A DNA stretch of 40,644 nt from Oscillospiraceae bacterium (GTDB lineage: Bacteria > Bacillota > Clostridia > Oscillospirales > Ruminococcaceae): positions 1-40,644 of the forward strand of contig JAGAZJ010000009.1 of the NCBI GenBank assembly GCA_018110925.1, in the 5' to 3' direction. The position numbers and the translations under genes were made by a program. This document shows, piece after piece, positions 1 through 7,730 of this stretch. Each line of letters begins with the position of its first letter. Position 1 is the first letter of the stretch. Below the pieces are notes generated by a model. It ran no database searches. It was not told the DNA's origin and saw only the letters and a program-made list of their open reading frames with translations.

Positions 1-1
1 C

Positions 2-115
2 ACCATATCCGCCGCAGGAGAAAAGCCGTTCATATCGGTTCGCCTGCTTAAAAAGGACAAGCCTGCCGCAATAATGCAGAGATCGGTGGAGATACTTGCA
101 GGTGAGGGGGAGTGA
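2..115 (+). CDS. C-terminal end of an unidentified protein (5' end outside window)
   Basis: An open frame enters from the left edge and stops at the TGA at 113-115. It encodes 37 residues, mixed basic and acidic, containing RLLKKDKPAAIMQRSVEIL and ending LAGEGE. No start codon lies in the window, so this is only the tail of a longer gene. I do not recognise the family from this tail. The next gene starts 3 bases after this stop, and its Shine-Dalgarno sequence (GAGGGGGAG) lies inside the last codons, so the two are almost certainly co-transcribed. Confidence 0.55.
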   Translation, partial: TISAAGEKPFISVRLLKKDKPAAIMQRSVEILAGEGE

Positions 116-118
116 CAA

Positions 119-388
119 ATGGCGATACAGGATCAGACGGCGATATTCCTTGCTGTGCTGGGAGCATTCCCGTACATTATGAACTGGGTGATATTCATAC
201 ACAACAAAAGAGGCGGGAAATGGTCGTCGCAGGTGCCGCCGGTCGGAGGTCTGCTGTTTATCATCGCAGGGCTCGTATCAACGGTAAAGCCGCTCGCGCT
301 CATCGGCCTTGCGGATCCGTCTTTCTTTCTCATCGCCGAGGTTGTGGTATCCGGGATAAAAGATGCACTTCACACCAAAGAGAAATAA
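119..388 (+). CDS. small hydrophobic membrane protein, unknown function
   Basis: This 89-aa protein is mostly apolar. One segment runs from about residue 7 to 27 (TAIFLAVLGAFPYIMNWVIF) and another from about 40 to 60 (VGGLLFIIAGLVSTVKP), with a third weaker stretch near 65-78. A basic loop (HNKRGGK) separates the first two. The size and topology resemble small accessory membrane proteins or holin-like proteins, but no diagnostic motif is visible and I assign no function. The ATG at 119 has a strong purine-rich ribosome site 8-10 bases upstream, inside the preceding gene. No terminator is visible between it and the next gene, which has its own promoter-like sequence near 404-432. Confidence 0.6.
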   Translation: MAIQDQTAIFLAVLGAFPYIMNWVIFIHNKRGGKWSSQVPPVGGLLFIIAGLVSTVKPLALIGLADPSFFLIAEVVVSGIKDALHTKEK

Positions 389-403
389 TTCACAAATACC
401 CAC

Positions 404-432
404 TTTACATATGTGTACCGATATGGTATCAT
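404..432 (+). promoter_or_regulatory. predicted sigma-A promoter for the DUF1858-trmK-nif3 genes
   Basis: TTTACA at 404-409 and TATCAT at 427-432 are separated by 17 bases. The box spacing is ideal and both hexamers are one mismatch from consensus. The first ATG of the following gene lies 31 bases after the -10 box, with an AAAGGAG ribosome site in between. Confidence 0.55.
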
Positions 433-462
433 TAGTTTACAAAACCCGAAAGGAGAATCAGT

Positions 463-690
463 ATGGTTGTTACCAAGGACACTATAATAAACGATATCCT
501 CTTGGAGGATCTTGATGTTGCCCCCTATTTCATGGATATCGGTATGCACTGCATAGGCTGCTATGCATCTATGGGCGAGACTGTCGAGGAGGCGTGCATG
601 GTCCACGGCATAGATCCCGATGATCTGGTTAACGCTCTCAACGAATACTTTGCCGCTAAGGAAAAAGAGAAAACAGAGGAGCAGAAGTGA
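463..690 (+). CDS. DUF1858 / hybrid-cluster-protein-associated redox disulfide domain protein
   Basis: A 75-aa acidic protein that is essentially one DUF1858 domain. It begins with the typical 'VTKDTIINDILLED' stretch, then has the CxxC-type motif HCIGCYAS around residues 29-36, and ends in a charged tail (KEKEKTEEQK). In this family the cysteine pair is thought to act in redox or metal handling; ScdA-type iron-sulfur repair proteins carry the same domain at their N-terminus. Stand-alone copies are common in anaerobes. Its stop codon overlaps the GTG start of the next gene (GTGA), so it is translationally coupled to trmK, although no functional link between the two is established. The ATG at 463 follows AAAGGAG with good spacing. 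Confidence 0.85.
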   Translation: MVVTKDTIINDILLEDLDVAPYFMDIGMHCIGCYASMGETVEEACMVHGIDPDDLVNALNEYFAAKEKEKTEEQK

Positions 691-1394
691 CACGCTTCCC
701 TGTTCTTGATGCGCGGCTTGCCGCCTGCGCCGATATGGTGACAGGCGGCTTTGTCTGTGATATCGGCACCGACCATGCATATCTGCCCTCCTTCCTTGTG
801 CGCACAGGCAGATGTGAAAGAGCAATAGCCGCAGATATAAACGCCGCCCCCCTTGAAGCGGCAAGGCATACTCTTGCGGCGGAGGGCACTGCCGACAGGG
901 TACAGACGGTACTCTCGGACGGACTCAAAGACGTCTGTCTTGACGGCGTTACAGACATCGTATTTGCTGGTATGGGCGGAGAGCTGATAGCAAGGCTCAT
1001 AACGGAGGACAGCCGCATAGACGGCAGTATAGCCGTAATAACACAGCCTATGACAAGGCATGAGTATCTGCGCCGCACTCTCACGGAAACAGGGTTTGAC
1101 CTGGAGGAAGAAAGAGCAGTGTGTTCCTCGGGCAGATGTTACACCGTCATGCGCTGGCGATTTACGGGCAATCGGCGTGTGTGTGATGAGCTTTTTGCGT
1201 ATACAGGGCTTCTCGACGGGTCAAGGCGTGACGACCTTATGTATATTGAACAGCTGGATGCCCGTCTTATGAAAGCCGCAAAGGGTATGGAAAAGTCACG
1301 GCCGGACAAGGCGGCTGAGCTGTTTAAGCTGGCGGCAGAGATACGGGACAAGGCAGGATATGAGCTGTTCCCGCACGCTGATTTTCTGTCGTGA
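687..1394 (+). CDS. trmK: tRNA (adenine(22)-N1)-methyltransferase TrmK
   Basis: A SAM-dependent class I methyltransferase of 235 aa that methylates N1 of adenine 22 in the D-loop of tRNAs such as tRNA-Ser and tRNA-Leu. The family signature VCDIGTDHAYLP lies at residues 23-34 (SAM-binding motif I). It is followed by AIAADINAAPL (motif II acidic residue) and DIVFAGMGGELI, the conserved GMGG motif of the TrmK/YqfN family. The C-terminal helical part is charged, as in Bacillus TrmK. Length matches the family. The start is GTG at 687, overlapping the upstream TGA, preceded by GAGGAG. The Nif3-like gene follows 32 bases later; trmK-nif3 (yqfN-yqfO) adjacency is widely conserved in Firmicutes, which supports both calls. 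Confidence 0.93.
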   Translation: MTRFPVLDARLAACADMVTGGFVCDIGTDHAYLPSFLVRTGRCERAIAADINAAPLEAARHTLAAEGTADRVQTVLSDGLKDVCLDGVTDIVFAGMGGELIARLITEDSRIDGSIAVITQPMTRHEYLRRTLTETGFDLEEERAVCSSGRCYTVMRWRFTGNRRVCDELFAYTGLLDGSRRDDLMYIEQLDARLMKAAKGMEKSRPDKAAELFKLAAEIRDKAGYELFPHADFLS

Positions 1395-1426
1395 TATCCG
1401 GAATACAGATGAACTGAGGTGCAACC

Positions 1427-2203
1427 GTGAAAGTAATAGATATTTACAGGATGATAAACCGTGACGTGCCGTTTGCCTCGGCTGAGAAATGGGACAACTG
1501 CGGTATGCTCGTGGGGGATATGAACGCCCCTGCCGACACGATACTCACCGCCCTTGATATAACGGTGCCCGTCGTTGAGGAGGCGAAGCGGACAGGTGCA
1601 ACGCTTATAGTGAGCCACCACCCTGTTATATTCACACCGCTGAAAGCCGTATATGCGGATTCTCCCGTGGGGCTGATGCTCCGTTACGGTATATCCGCCA
1701 TATGCACGCATACGCCTTTTGACATGGCTCCCTGCGGCATGAACAAGGGACTGTATGAGCTTTTGCGCACACCTCTCGGTCTGTCGCCCATAGAGTATTC
1801 ACAGCCCCTTGAATATCTTGGCGGTGAAATGTGCATCGGACGTATATATGACCTGAAAGAGCCCCTCTCTCCTGCGGAGTGCGCCAAAAGGCTTAAAGAA
1901 GCACTTGGCTGTGATGTGGTGAGATACACGGACGGCGGAAAGGCCATAACATCCGCTGCCATCAGCTCGGGTGCGGGCAACAGCTTCATCCCCCATGCGG
2001 CGGCAAGCGGATATGCCCTCATATCGGGAGATTTCAAGCACAGCAGTTTTATTGATGCCGTCAACGCAGGGATAAGCATATTCGACTGCGGGCATTTCCA
2101 CACGGAGAGGATATTCTGCGGTCTTATGGGCGATCTTCTCAGGGACAGCGGTGCTAAGGTCATCGCCGCACAAAGCTGCACAGACCCCGCAGAATATGCT
2201 TGA
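1427..2203 (+). CDS. Nif3-like dinuclear metal centre protein (YqfO family)
   Basis: A 258-aa member of the NIF3/DUF34 family, which forms hexamers carrying a two-metal site; the biochemical function remains uncertain. Visible metal-ligand motifs are SHHPVIF at residues 63-69, CTHTPFD at 93-99 (usually tHTnlD in the family) and DCGHFHTE at 220-227. The protein is the short form, without the PII-like domain inserted in Bacillus YqfO. It begins with GTG at 1427, preceded by GAGGTG. It is the last gene of the rightward unit and is followed by a perfect 10-bp hairpin. Adjacency to trmK is the conserved arrangement. A role in metal trafficking or cofactor repair has been proposed for the family but cannot be read from the sequence. 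Confidence 0.93.
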   Translation: MKVIDIYRMINRDVPFASAEKWDNCGMLVGDMNAPADTILTALDITVPVVEEAKRTGATLIVSHHPVIFTPLKAVYADSPVGLMLRYGISAICTHTPFDMAPCGMNKGLYELLRTPLGLSPIEYSQPLEYLGGEMCIGRIYDLKEPLSPAECAKRLKEALGCDVVRYTDGGKAITSAAISSGAGNSFIPHAAASGYALISGDFKHSSFIDAVNAGISIFDCGHFHTERIFCGLMGDLLRDSGAKVIAAQSCTDPAEYA

Positions 2204-2220
2204 TCAGTGATGATATACCA

Positions 2221-2250
2221 AAGGCAGTTACCCGTCCGGATAACTGCCTT
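2221..2250. terminator. convergent hairpin terminator between nif3 and luxC-like genes
   Basis: AAGGCAGTTA at 2221-2230 and TAACTGCCTT at 2241-2250 form a perfect 10-bp stem with a 10-base loop. It sits between two converging genes, so it probably ends transcription from both sides. T-runs on either side are weak. Confidence 0.7.
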
Positions 2251-2265
2251 CCTTGTTTATCAGTA

Positions 2266-3498
2266 TTATACTTCCGTTTCAACTATCCTGCTGTAAAGTC
2301 TGAGCGCATATGTCCCGTCGTGCGCCTCACCGCTTATAGTGTCAGACATAGCTCCTGGGCGCAGTATCCTCACCGCACCTGCTCTTGCCAGTCTGTCTGA
2401 TATATATCCGCGCCTGCTGTCATCAGCAAGAAGTCCCACCGTCTGCAAATAACCCTTGTATCTTCTGAGACTGCCGATATCATCAAGGGGCAGACGCTTT
2501 ACCCAGCAGTTGCGGTACATACCGGAGAGCGTCAGATCACTGTCATCACAGACTGTGACACTCACACCGCCGCCTGATAACACATTTTTGTGTTCAAGTT
2601 CCGCTGTATATACATTAATTGTGTTTTTTGCCCTTATCCCCGCATCCTGCGGATACTTTGCGGAAACGCTCTTCAGTATCTCAAAGAAACGTTCCGCCAG
2701 GGCGTTCTGAACCTCTTTGCTGTCGGTATCCACGAATATCCCCTGACATGATGAGCAGAGGAGCTGGTCTGTACGGCATATGTTCTCTGCCAGCGCATAA
2801 AGCTCACTGTCATCGCAGTCGGGCTCGGCATATGCAAAGGACAGCTTATGTCCCCATTCTATTATTCGTGTGTCGGGGTCAGCAAGGGTACGCACCGCCC
2901 TCACAGCGGCGTCTCCGCCCCACACGGCTATGCCGCCGCAAAGTGAGGCAAGGCGCTTTATCCTTGCGGTGTCGGCCGAGGGCACATCAAACACGTATAT
3001 GTAGTCCGTCAGGGCAGGCTCTATGTCTGTAAGTTCACGGAGCAGCATCACGGACAGCCCCTGATCTCCCATGGGCAGTTTGAGTATATTCACATTGCCT
3101 GCAAGAAGCCCCTCGATGACGCTGTATGCAGGGAGTATATCCGCATTGCCTGCGGCGATGTGCAGTATCGCACCAAGGGGATAGCGCTTTCTCACCCTGC
3201 TGCCTATGGACATATCCTCATCAAGCTCTCTGTAGCATTTTATGCGGAGCCCCTCGCCCGACATGATGTATGCCGTCTTTTCAAGTTCGCTCCTGTCCAT
3301 GCCGAGCTTATTCAGCAGAGGTATGACAACATCATCGTATTTACCGTCAATGACACGCTTTGACAGAACGTCACAGGCGTTTATTACAGTATCGGCAGAG
3401 ATATCCCTGTCAAGGGCACGGTCAATATCCGCTCTCAGCCTTTCTGTCAGCTCATCCTGAAAGCTGTTGTCATAGAGCTTTCCGCCATACAGTATCAT
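2266..3498 (-). CDS. LuxC-like acyl-CoA / acyl-protein reductase
   Basis: A 410-aa protein of the LuxC acyl-CoA reductase family (aldehyde dehydrogenase fold). LuxC enzymes reduce a fatty acyl thioester to the aldehyde with NADPH. Recognisable parts are the glycine-rich 'PLGAILHIAAGNADILPAYS' region (about 124-143), 'GNVNILKLP', and the candidate active-site cysteine in CRTDQLLCSSCQG, where LuxC and aldehyde dehydrogenases have the catalytic Cys. The start at 3498 was chosen because its ATG overlaps the TGA of the upstream LuxE-like gene by 4 bases (ATGA) and follows AAGGGGGAG. An in-frame longer reading (to 3585) would run inside luxE. There is no luciferase and no LuxD thioesterase in the window, so the aldehyde would serve something other than light. 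Product unknown. Confidence 0.85.
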   Translation of the reverse strand: MILYGGKLYDNSFQDELTERLRADIDRALDRDISADTVINACDVLSKRVIDGKYDDVVIPLLNKLGMDRSELEKTAYIMSGEGLRIKCYRELDEDMSIGSRVRKRYPLGAILHIAAGNADILPAYSVIEGLLAGNVNILKLPMGDQGLSVMLLRELTDIEPALTDYIYVFDVPSADTARIKRLASLCGGIAVWGGDAAVRAVRTLADPDTRIIEWGHKLSFAYAEPDCDDSELYALAENICRTDQLLCSSCQGIFVDTDSKEVQNALAERFFEILKSVSAKYPQDAGIRAKNTINVYTAELEHKNVLSGGGVSVTVCDDSDLTLSGMYRNCWVKRLPLDDIGSLRRYKGYLQTVGLLADDSRRGYISDRLARAGAVRILRPGAMSDTISGEAHDGTYALRLYSRIVETEV

Positions 3499-4613
3499 AC
3501 GTTCTCCCCCTTCAGCAGGGTCTCTGCTCCTGCGGCACAGGTCACGATACCGCTGACGCCCACCCTGCCTATTATCTCCAGCCACGGTGACTTTGCACCG
3601 CAGGGACAGGGCTCATCATGTATCACGCCGAGGTCGTCGGTGACTATGCTTGAAAGCGGACAGCCGTGCATCATGGGCGTCAACAGATCAACTATGCCGA
3701 CTTCGCCGTTCTTCACGGGTATGAGGGTGTCGGGGTCACGGATGATGACCCTGCTGTAAACAGGAATATGGAAGTGATGACAGCGGCAGTCGGTGTACAG
3801 TATGGGATGCTCCACTGCCCCGAAAAACTCGACAATACAGTTCTCGTCTATCCCGAGATGCTCTTTTGCCAGCTCATAGAAGCGCCTTTTGTCGGGCTTC
3901 TGCGTGTAAAACTGCTTCCAGCCGCCGCCCACGGTGAGAAGGCTTCCCTTCGGCATTTTGAAGCGTATGCCGTTTTTCTCCATATGTTCAAGCAGAAAGA
4001 AGGTATAAGAGGGGAAGCCTATGGTTCTCATGGGAAAGGGCGATGCCGAATATCTTTCAAGCGCCGCAAGCACGCTGTCCCATGACAGGGTGAAGCCGTC
4101 AGCCTCTGTCTTTATCGCATATTCCCGGTGTGCGGCAGGGGCAAAGAATGTAAATCCGTATGCTGTCTTGCTGACAGCCGTGGTGTTTGTCTTTGATATC
4201 TCATAGCCGAATATGAGATAATTTGCAGGGCGAGCCGACCACAGCCTGTGATAGAGCCCTACATTTATCACCATATCCTTGCCGAGCATAAGACTTTTAA
4301 GGTCAAAGCCCACCAACGACCTGCTGCCGCTCGTGCCGGATGACGTCGCCTTTATGATAAGCTTTTTGTCGGGCAGGCTCGTCAGCTTGTGTCTTTTAAG
4401 ATAAAGAGTGGTCAGAAAAGGCAGTTCAGCCAGATCATCAAAGCTCTTTATCCTGTCGGGAGAATATCCCCTTTCGGAAAGTATCTGTCTGTACTCATTG
4501 CAGTTTTTACAGTGATATGTCACATTCTCACGCATGGCATCGGTGAACAGCCTGTCGCCTGTGTCGTATATATGCCGTGCCCCTGTTGAGAAAAGCCGTG
4601 ATGTGCTGCTCAT
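3495..4613 (-). CDS. LuxE-like acyl-protein synthetase
   Basis: A 372-aa member of the LuxE / acyl-protein synthetase family (adenylate-forming fold related to PaaK). LuxE activates a fatty acid as acyl-AMP, then carries the acyl group on a cysteine and passes it to LuxC. The ATP-binding loop KATSSGTSGSRS is at about residues 88-99. The C-terminal part has VGIVDLLTPMM and the HDEPCPCGAKSPWLEIIGR stretch typical of PaaK-like enzymes. An early CKNC pair at 35-38 may bind metal. The ATG at 4613 overlaps the upstream stop as ATGA and follows AAAGGGTGAT. An extension to 4700 would overlap the upstream gene out of frame and is rejected. It is tightly coupled to the LuxC-like gene downstream, the pairing expected for a two-enzyme fatty-acid reductase. 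Confidence 0.87.
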   Translation of the reverse strand: MSSTSRLFSTGARHIYDTGDRLFTDAMRENVTYHCKNCNEYRQILSERGYSPDRIKSFDDLAELPFLTTLYLKRHKLTSLPDKKLIIKATSSGTSGSRSLVGFDLKSLMLGKDMVINVGLYHRLWSARPANYLIFGYEISKTNTTAVSKTAYGFTFFAPAAHREYAIKTEADGFTLSWDSVLAALERYSASPFPMRTIGFPSYTFFLLEHMEKNGIRFKMPKGSLLTVGGGWKQFYTQKPDKRRFYELAKEHLGIDENCIVEFFGAVEHPILYTDCRCHHFHIPVYSRVIIRDPDTLIPVKNGEVGIVDLLTPMMHGCPLSSIVTDDLGVIHDEPCPCGAKSPWLEIIGRVGVSGIVTCAAGAETLLKGENV

Positions 4614-5440
4614 TCTATCACCCTTTGCGACCCGTCGGCAGAGGGATAGAGAAGTTCCAGCGTCTGTGACGCATACCACCTGTATCCCCTGTCTTTGCAA
4701 AAACGGTCTGTCTCATTGATAAGCGCCTTGTCGGATGTATATTCAAGCAGATACACATCCTTGCCGAATGAGCTGACCTTGTCAGTATACTCGGTAAAAT
4801 ACCGCTGTTCGTCGGGATCGTTCCTTGAAAATGTGCCGCTGTCAAAATCTATTGCAGAAAAGACCGTTTCCTGATTGACCGCATCTATGATATCCAGATC
4901 GCCGAATCTGTCGGCATATTCGCTGACATATGCATCACCGCCGTTTATGGATATATATGCGCCCTGCTCCCTGAAACTGCGGAGTATCGCTGTTACGCCA
5001 TCAAAAATATCCTCGGTCGGATAGTGATAGTAGACATCCGTGTTATCCACGAACAGCCCGTCACAGCCCTTGTCCGTCAGCTCAACGGCAAGCTCCTGCA
5101 TGAATGTCTGCCACTCCGGAGCGGAAACGTCTACCCAGCGTTCTTCCTCCCAGTTCTCATACACATCAAGGGTGTATTTCGAGTATTTGTCGTAATACGG
5201 ACGGAAGTTCTCCAGAGAGCCGAGGTTTATATAGCTGTAAACGGTATGCCCCGATTTTTTGAGCGCCTGTATCTGCTCCTTGTCAAAGTACTGTGCATCA
5301 AGAACTATGATGCGGTATTCCTCCATACAGTCGGTGTCGTCGCTGTCAAGCCCGAGGAACACACCGTATTCATATTTTATCATGTTTGTTCGGGTGCAGG
5401 CGCATAGCATCAGCACAACGGGTATCATCTTCATCTTCAT
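4610..5440 (-). CDS. GH114-like (endo-alpha-1,4-polygalactosaminidase type) lipoprotein
   Basis: A 276-aa exported lipoprotein. The N-terminus MKMKMIPVVLMLCAC is a short signal peptide with lipobox L-C-A-C, the lipidated residue being Cys15. The body is a GH114/TM1410-type TIM barrel: VYSYINLGSLE (about 69-79), WVDVSAPEWQ, and KGCDGLFVDNTDVYYHY, where the family has its conserved DGvfxDnxD strand, followed by YISINGGD. Characterised GH114 members cleave poly-galactosamine; the substrate here is unknown. The ATG at 5440 gives an ATGA overlap with the upstream gene and follows CAGGAA; a start 5 codons earlier (5455) is possible but weaker. It lies between a small cytosolic protein and luxE. This may point to an envelope role for the fatty product, which is inference only. 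Confidence 0.75.
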   Translation of the reverse strand: MKMKMIPVVLMLCACTRTNMIKYEYGVFLGLDSDDTDCMEEYRIIVLDAQYFDKEQIQALKKSGHTVYSYINLGSLENFRPYYDKYSKYTLDVYENWEEERWVDVSAPEWQTFMQELAVELTDKGCDGLFVDNTDVYYHYPTEDIFDGVTAILRSFREQGAYISINGGDAYVSEYADRFGDLDIIDAVNQETVFSAIDFDSGTFSRNDPDEQRYFTEYTDKVSSFGKDVYLLEYTSDKALINETDRFCKDRGYRWYASQTLELLYPSADGSQRVIE

Positions 5441-5718
5441 TTGTTCCTGTACCATTTCAGCCAGAGCCGATGCGCTTCCTTACGGGTGCGGCAATGCCTG
5501 TGGATATATCCGTTGCCTCCCTTTTCCCAGAAAGCCATAAATTCTTCCTCGGTCTCGATATGCCTGTAATCGCATATGTTCCATGTTTCATATACCTTTC
5601 GGTATCCTCCGCCGTCTGCTATTACGGCGACTCTGCGCACCTTGCGGTTTGCGCTTGATTTGCCCGGTCTGCTGTTTGCATCCTTGATCATGGGTATCTT
5701 CTTGTAGCTCCTGCTCAT
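5437..5718 (-). CDS. conserved small basic protein, unknown function
   Basis: A 93-aa, strongly basic protein that starts MSRSYKKIPMIKD. Its middle is rich in Arg/Lys (PGKSSANRKVRRVAVIAD), and its C-terminal half is aromatic and charged (YETWNICDYRHIETEEEF, then HCRTRKEAHRLWLKWYRNK). The first residues superficially resemble ribosomal protein S19, but the remainder does not follow S19. I recall similar stand-alone proteins as uncharacterised in Clostridia and assign no function. Both ends overlap neighbouring genes by 4 bases (ATGA with tcdA upstream and with the GH114-like gene downstream), so it is made from the same message. The basic character could suit nucleic acid binding, but this is speculative. 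Confidence 0.75.
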   Translation of the reverse strand: MSRSYKKIPMIKDANSRPGKSSANRKVRRVAVIADGGGYRKVYETWNICDYRHIETEEEFMAFWEKGGNGYIHRHCRTRKEAHRLWLKWYRNK

Positions 5719-6428
5719 CCTCTTACCCCCGTGATGTCCTTTATGACCTCACCTGCCATAATGAGCCCCATTACGGACGGCACGAATGACATTGAGCCCG
5801 GCACGACCTTTCCGCTGTCCGCATCCTTTACAGGATGCGCCTGAACGACGGGCTTCTCCTTTGAGTATACCACTTTAAGATGCTCTATGCCTCGCTTGCG
5901 GCACTCTGTACGCATCACCTTTGCAAGAGGGCATACAGATGTATCATAGATATCTGCCACTTCAAACATAGTCGGGTCCAGTTTGTTCCCTGCGCCCATA
6001 GCGCATATTATGGGCACTCCTGCGGCTTTTGCGGCTGTGACGAGCATCAGCTTGCCTGTCACCGTGTCTATGGCATCCACCACATAGTCATACCGGTTAA
6101 AATCAAAGCTGTCAGCGGTTTCGGGCGTATAGAAGATGTTGTATGTCCTTACGGTGCATTCCGGGTCAATATCCCTCACACGCTCTGCGGCGACTTCCGT
6201 CTTGTATCTGCCCACGGTGCTGTGCAGGGCTATTATCTGCCTGTTTATATTTGAGAGGGCGACCGTGTCGCTGTCGATAAGGTCAAGCGCACCGATGCCG
6301 CTCCTTGCGAGGGCTTCAACCACAAAACCGCCTACGCCGCCTACGCCGAATACCGCAACTCTTGCGCCTTTCAGCCTGTCAAGGGCTTCTCTGCCGATGA
6401 GAAGCTCCGACCTTGAAAAAATCTCCAT
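5715..6428 (-). CDS. tcdA: tRNA threonylcarbamoyladenosine dehydratase TcdA
   Basis: A 237-aa E1-like (ThiF/MoeB fold) enzyme that uses ATP to cyclise t6A at position 37 of ANN-decoding tRNAs to ct6A. The nucleotide-binding glycine loop VFGVGGVGGFVVEALARSGIG starts near residue 26. It is followed by LIDSDTVALSNINRQ (conserved D and N-x-N-R-Q of the superfamily), DYVVDAIDTV, and the CAMGAGNKLDPT motif of the TcdA/YgdL branch. Length agrees with the family. The start at 6428 follows GGAG, only about 20 bases after the terminator hairpin that ends icd, so transcription either reads through that hairpin or begins inside icd. It heads a five-gene set with four consecutive ATGA overlaps. Confidence 0.92.
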   Translation of the reverse strand: MEIFSRSELLIGREALDRLKGARVAVFGVGGVGGFVVEALARSGIGALDLIDSDTVALSNINRQIIALHSTVGRYKTEVAAERVRDIDPECTVRTYNIFYTPETADSFDFNRYDYVVDAIDTVTGKLMLVTAAKAAGVPIICAMGAGNKLDPTMFEVADIYDTSVCPLAKVMRTECRKRGIEHLKVVYSKEKPVVQAHPVKDADSGKVVPGSMSFVPSVMGLIMAGEVIKDITGVRG

Positions 6429-6447
6429 ATGTCATATGTCTCCGTAT

Positions 6448-6485
6448 TTAAAAAAAGGGGCTGTTGGCTCATCACTCAACAGCCC
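6448..6485 (-). terminator. rho-independent terminator after icd
   Basis: GGGCTGTTG at 6458-6466 and CAACAGCCC at 6477-6485 form a 9-bp stem. Read on the minus strand it is followed by a run of T from the A-tract at 6450-6456. It is a textbook terminator for icd but lies just upstream of tcdA on the same strand, so it may act as a partial barrier. Confidence 0.85.
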
Positions 6486-6497
6486 TTGTCAGGATAT

Positions 6498-7703
6498 TTA
6501 CAGAACGATGCGCTTTGCGATCTCGTCCAGGAATTCCTCTGTGTAAACGACTCTCTTGTCTGGAAGGGTGGACATAGCGGACAGGTTCTTGTCCATTATG
6601 CCGTCCTCCATAGTCTGTATGGAAGCCTTTTCAAGAGCATCCGCATAATGCATGAGCTCGGGCAGTCCGTCCATCTCGCCTCTCTTGCGCAGAGCGCCGC
6701 TCCATGCGAAAATGGTCGCAATGGGGTTGGTGGAGGTCTTTTCACCCTTGAGGTGGTTGTAATAGTGACGTGTTACAGTGCCGTGAGCGGCTTCGTACTC
6801 ATACTTGCCGTCGGGAGAAACCAGAACGGAGGTCATTAGACCGAGAGAGCCGTATGCAGTTGCCAGCATATCTGACATAACGTCGCCGTCATAGTTCTTG
6901 CAAGCCCATATGAAGCCGCCCTCGGAGCGGATCACTCTTGCCACTACGTCGTCTATGAGGGTGTAGAAATACTCTATGCCCTTTGCGGCGAACTTGTCTT
7001 TGTACTCATTCTCGTATATCTCAGCGAATATATCCTTGAAGCGATGGTCGTAGGTCTTTGAAATAGTGTCCTTAGCAGCGAACCAGAGGTTCTCGCCTGC
7101 GTCGAGAGCATAGTTGAAGCAAGCCCTTGCGAATGAAGATATGGACTTGTCGGTGTTGTGTACGCCCTGAACGATACCGTCGGAATTCTTGAATTCGTGT
7201 ATGAGTGCCCTTGTCTCTGTGCCGTCGGGATCGGTTATGACAAGCTCAGCCTTGCTGCCCTGAGCGGCTTTCAGCTCGGTGTTCTTGTATATGTCACCGT
7301 ATGCGTGACGGGCAATGGTGATGGGCTTTGTCCATGTGGGGATATAGGGTGTGATGCCCTTAACGAGTATGGGCTTTCTGAAAACCGTGCCGTCAAGAAT
7401 GGCTCTGATAGTACCGTTGGGGGACTTCCACATCTCCTTGAGGTCATATTCCGTCATTCTCTGCGCATTGGGTGTGATAGTTGCGCACTTTACGGCTACG
7501 CCGTACTTCTTGGTAGCCTCTGCGGAGTCGATGGTCACCTGATCGTTGGTCTCGTTTCTGTGAACCAGGCCGAGATCGTAGTACTCGGTTTTAAGGTCAA
7601 CATAGGGGAGTATGAGCTTATCCTTTATCATCTGCCAGATGACTCTGGTCATCTCGTCGCCGTCCATCTCAACGAGGGGCGTTTTCATCTGTATCTTTGA
7701 CAT
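6498..7703 (-). CDS. icd: NADP-dependent isocitrate dehydrogenase (eukaryotic-type, subfamily II)
   Basis: A 401-aa enzyme converting isocitrate to 2-oxoglutarate and CO2 with NADP reduction. The sequence is close to the mitochondrial/cytosolic IDH family: PLVEMDGDEMTRVIW at the N-terminus, the substrate-binding WKSPNGTIRAILDGTVFR, TKPITIARHAYGD, YTLIDDVVARVIRSEGG, KNYDGDVMSDMLA (metal-binding Asp residues), and AAHGTVTRHY. Length fits the family. I chose the ATG at 7703 (MSKIQMKTPLV), preceded by AAAAAGGAATG. A start at 7724 would add seven residues and consume the ribosome site. It follows the PARG-like gene closely and, with aconitase, completes the citrate to 2-oxoglutarate branch used for glutamate synthesis in anaerobes. 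Ends at a strong terminator. Confidence 0.96.
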   Translation of the reverse strand: MSKIQMKTPLVEMDGDEMTRVIWQMIKDKLILPYVDLKTEYYDLGLVHRNETNDQVTIDSAEATKKYGVAVKCATITPNAQRMTEYDLKEMWKSPNGTIRAILDGTVFRKPILVKGITPYIPTWTKPITIARHAYGDIYKNTELKAAQGSKAELVITDPDGTETRALIHEFKNSDGIVQGVHNTDKSISSFARACFNYALDAGENLWFAAKDTISKTYDHRFKDIFAEIYENEYKDKFAAKGIEYFYTLIDDVVARVIRSEGGFIWACKNYDGDVMSDMLATAYGSLGLMTSVLVSPDGKYEYEAAHGTVTRHYYNHLKGEKTSTNPIATIFAWSGALRKRGEMDGLPELMHYADALEKASIQTMEDGIMDKNLSAMSTLPDKRVVYTEEFLDEIAKRIVL

Positions 7704-7730
7704 TTTTATCATTCCTTTTTTCATCGTTCC

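Noticed and set aside
2266-4613. bioluminescence operon
   Set aside because: LuxC and LuxE homologues occur without luxA, luxB or luxD, so light production is not supported.
5437-5718. ribosomal protein S19
   Set aside because: Only the first few residues resemble S19; the rest does not follow the family and no ribosomal genes are nearby.
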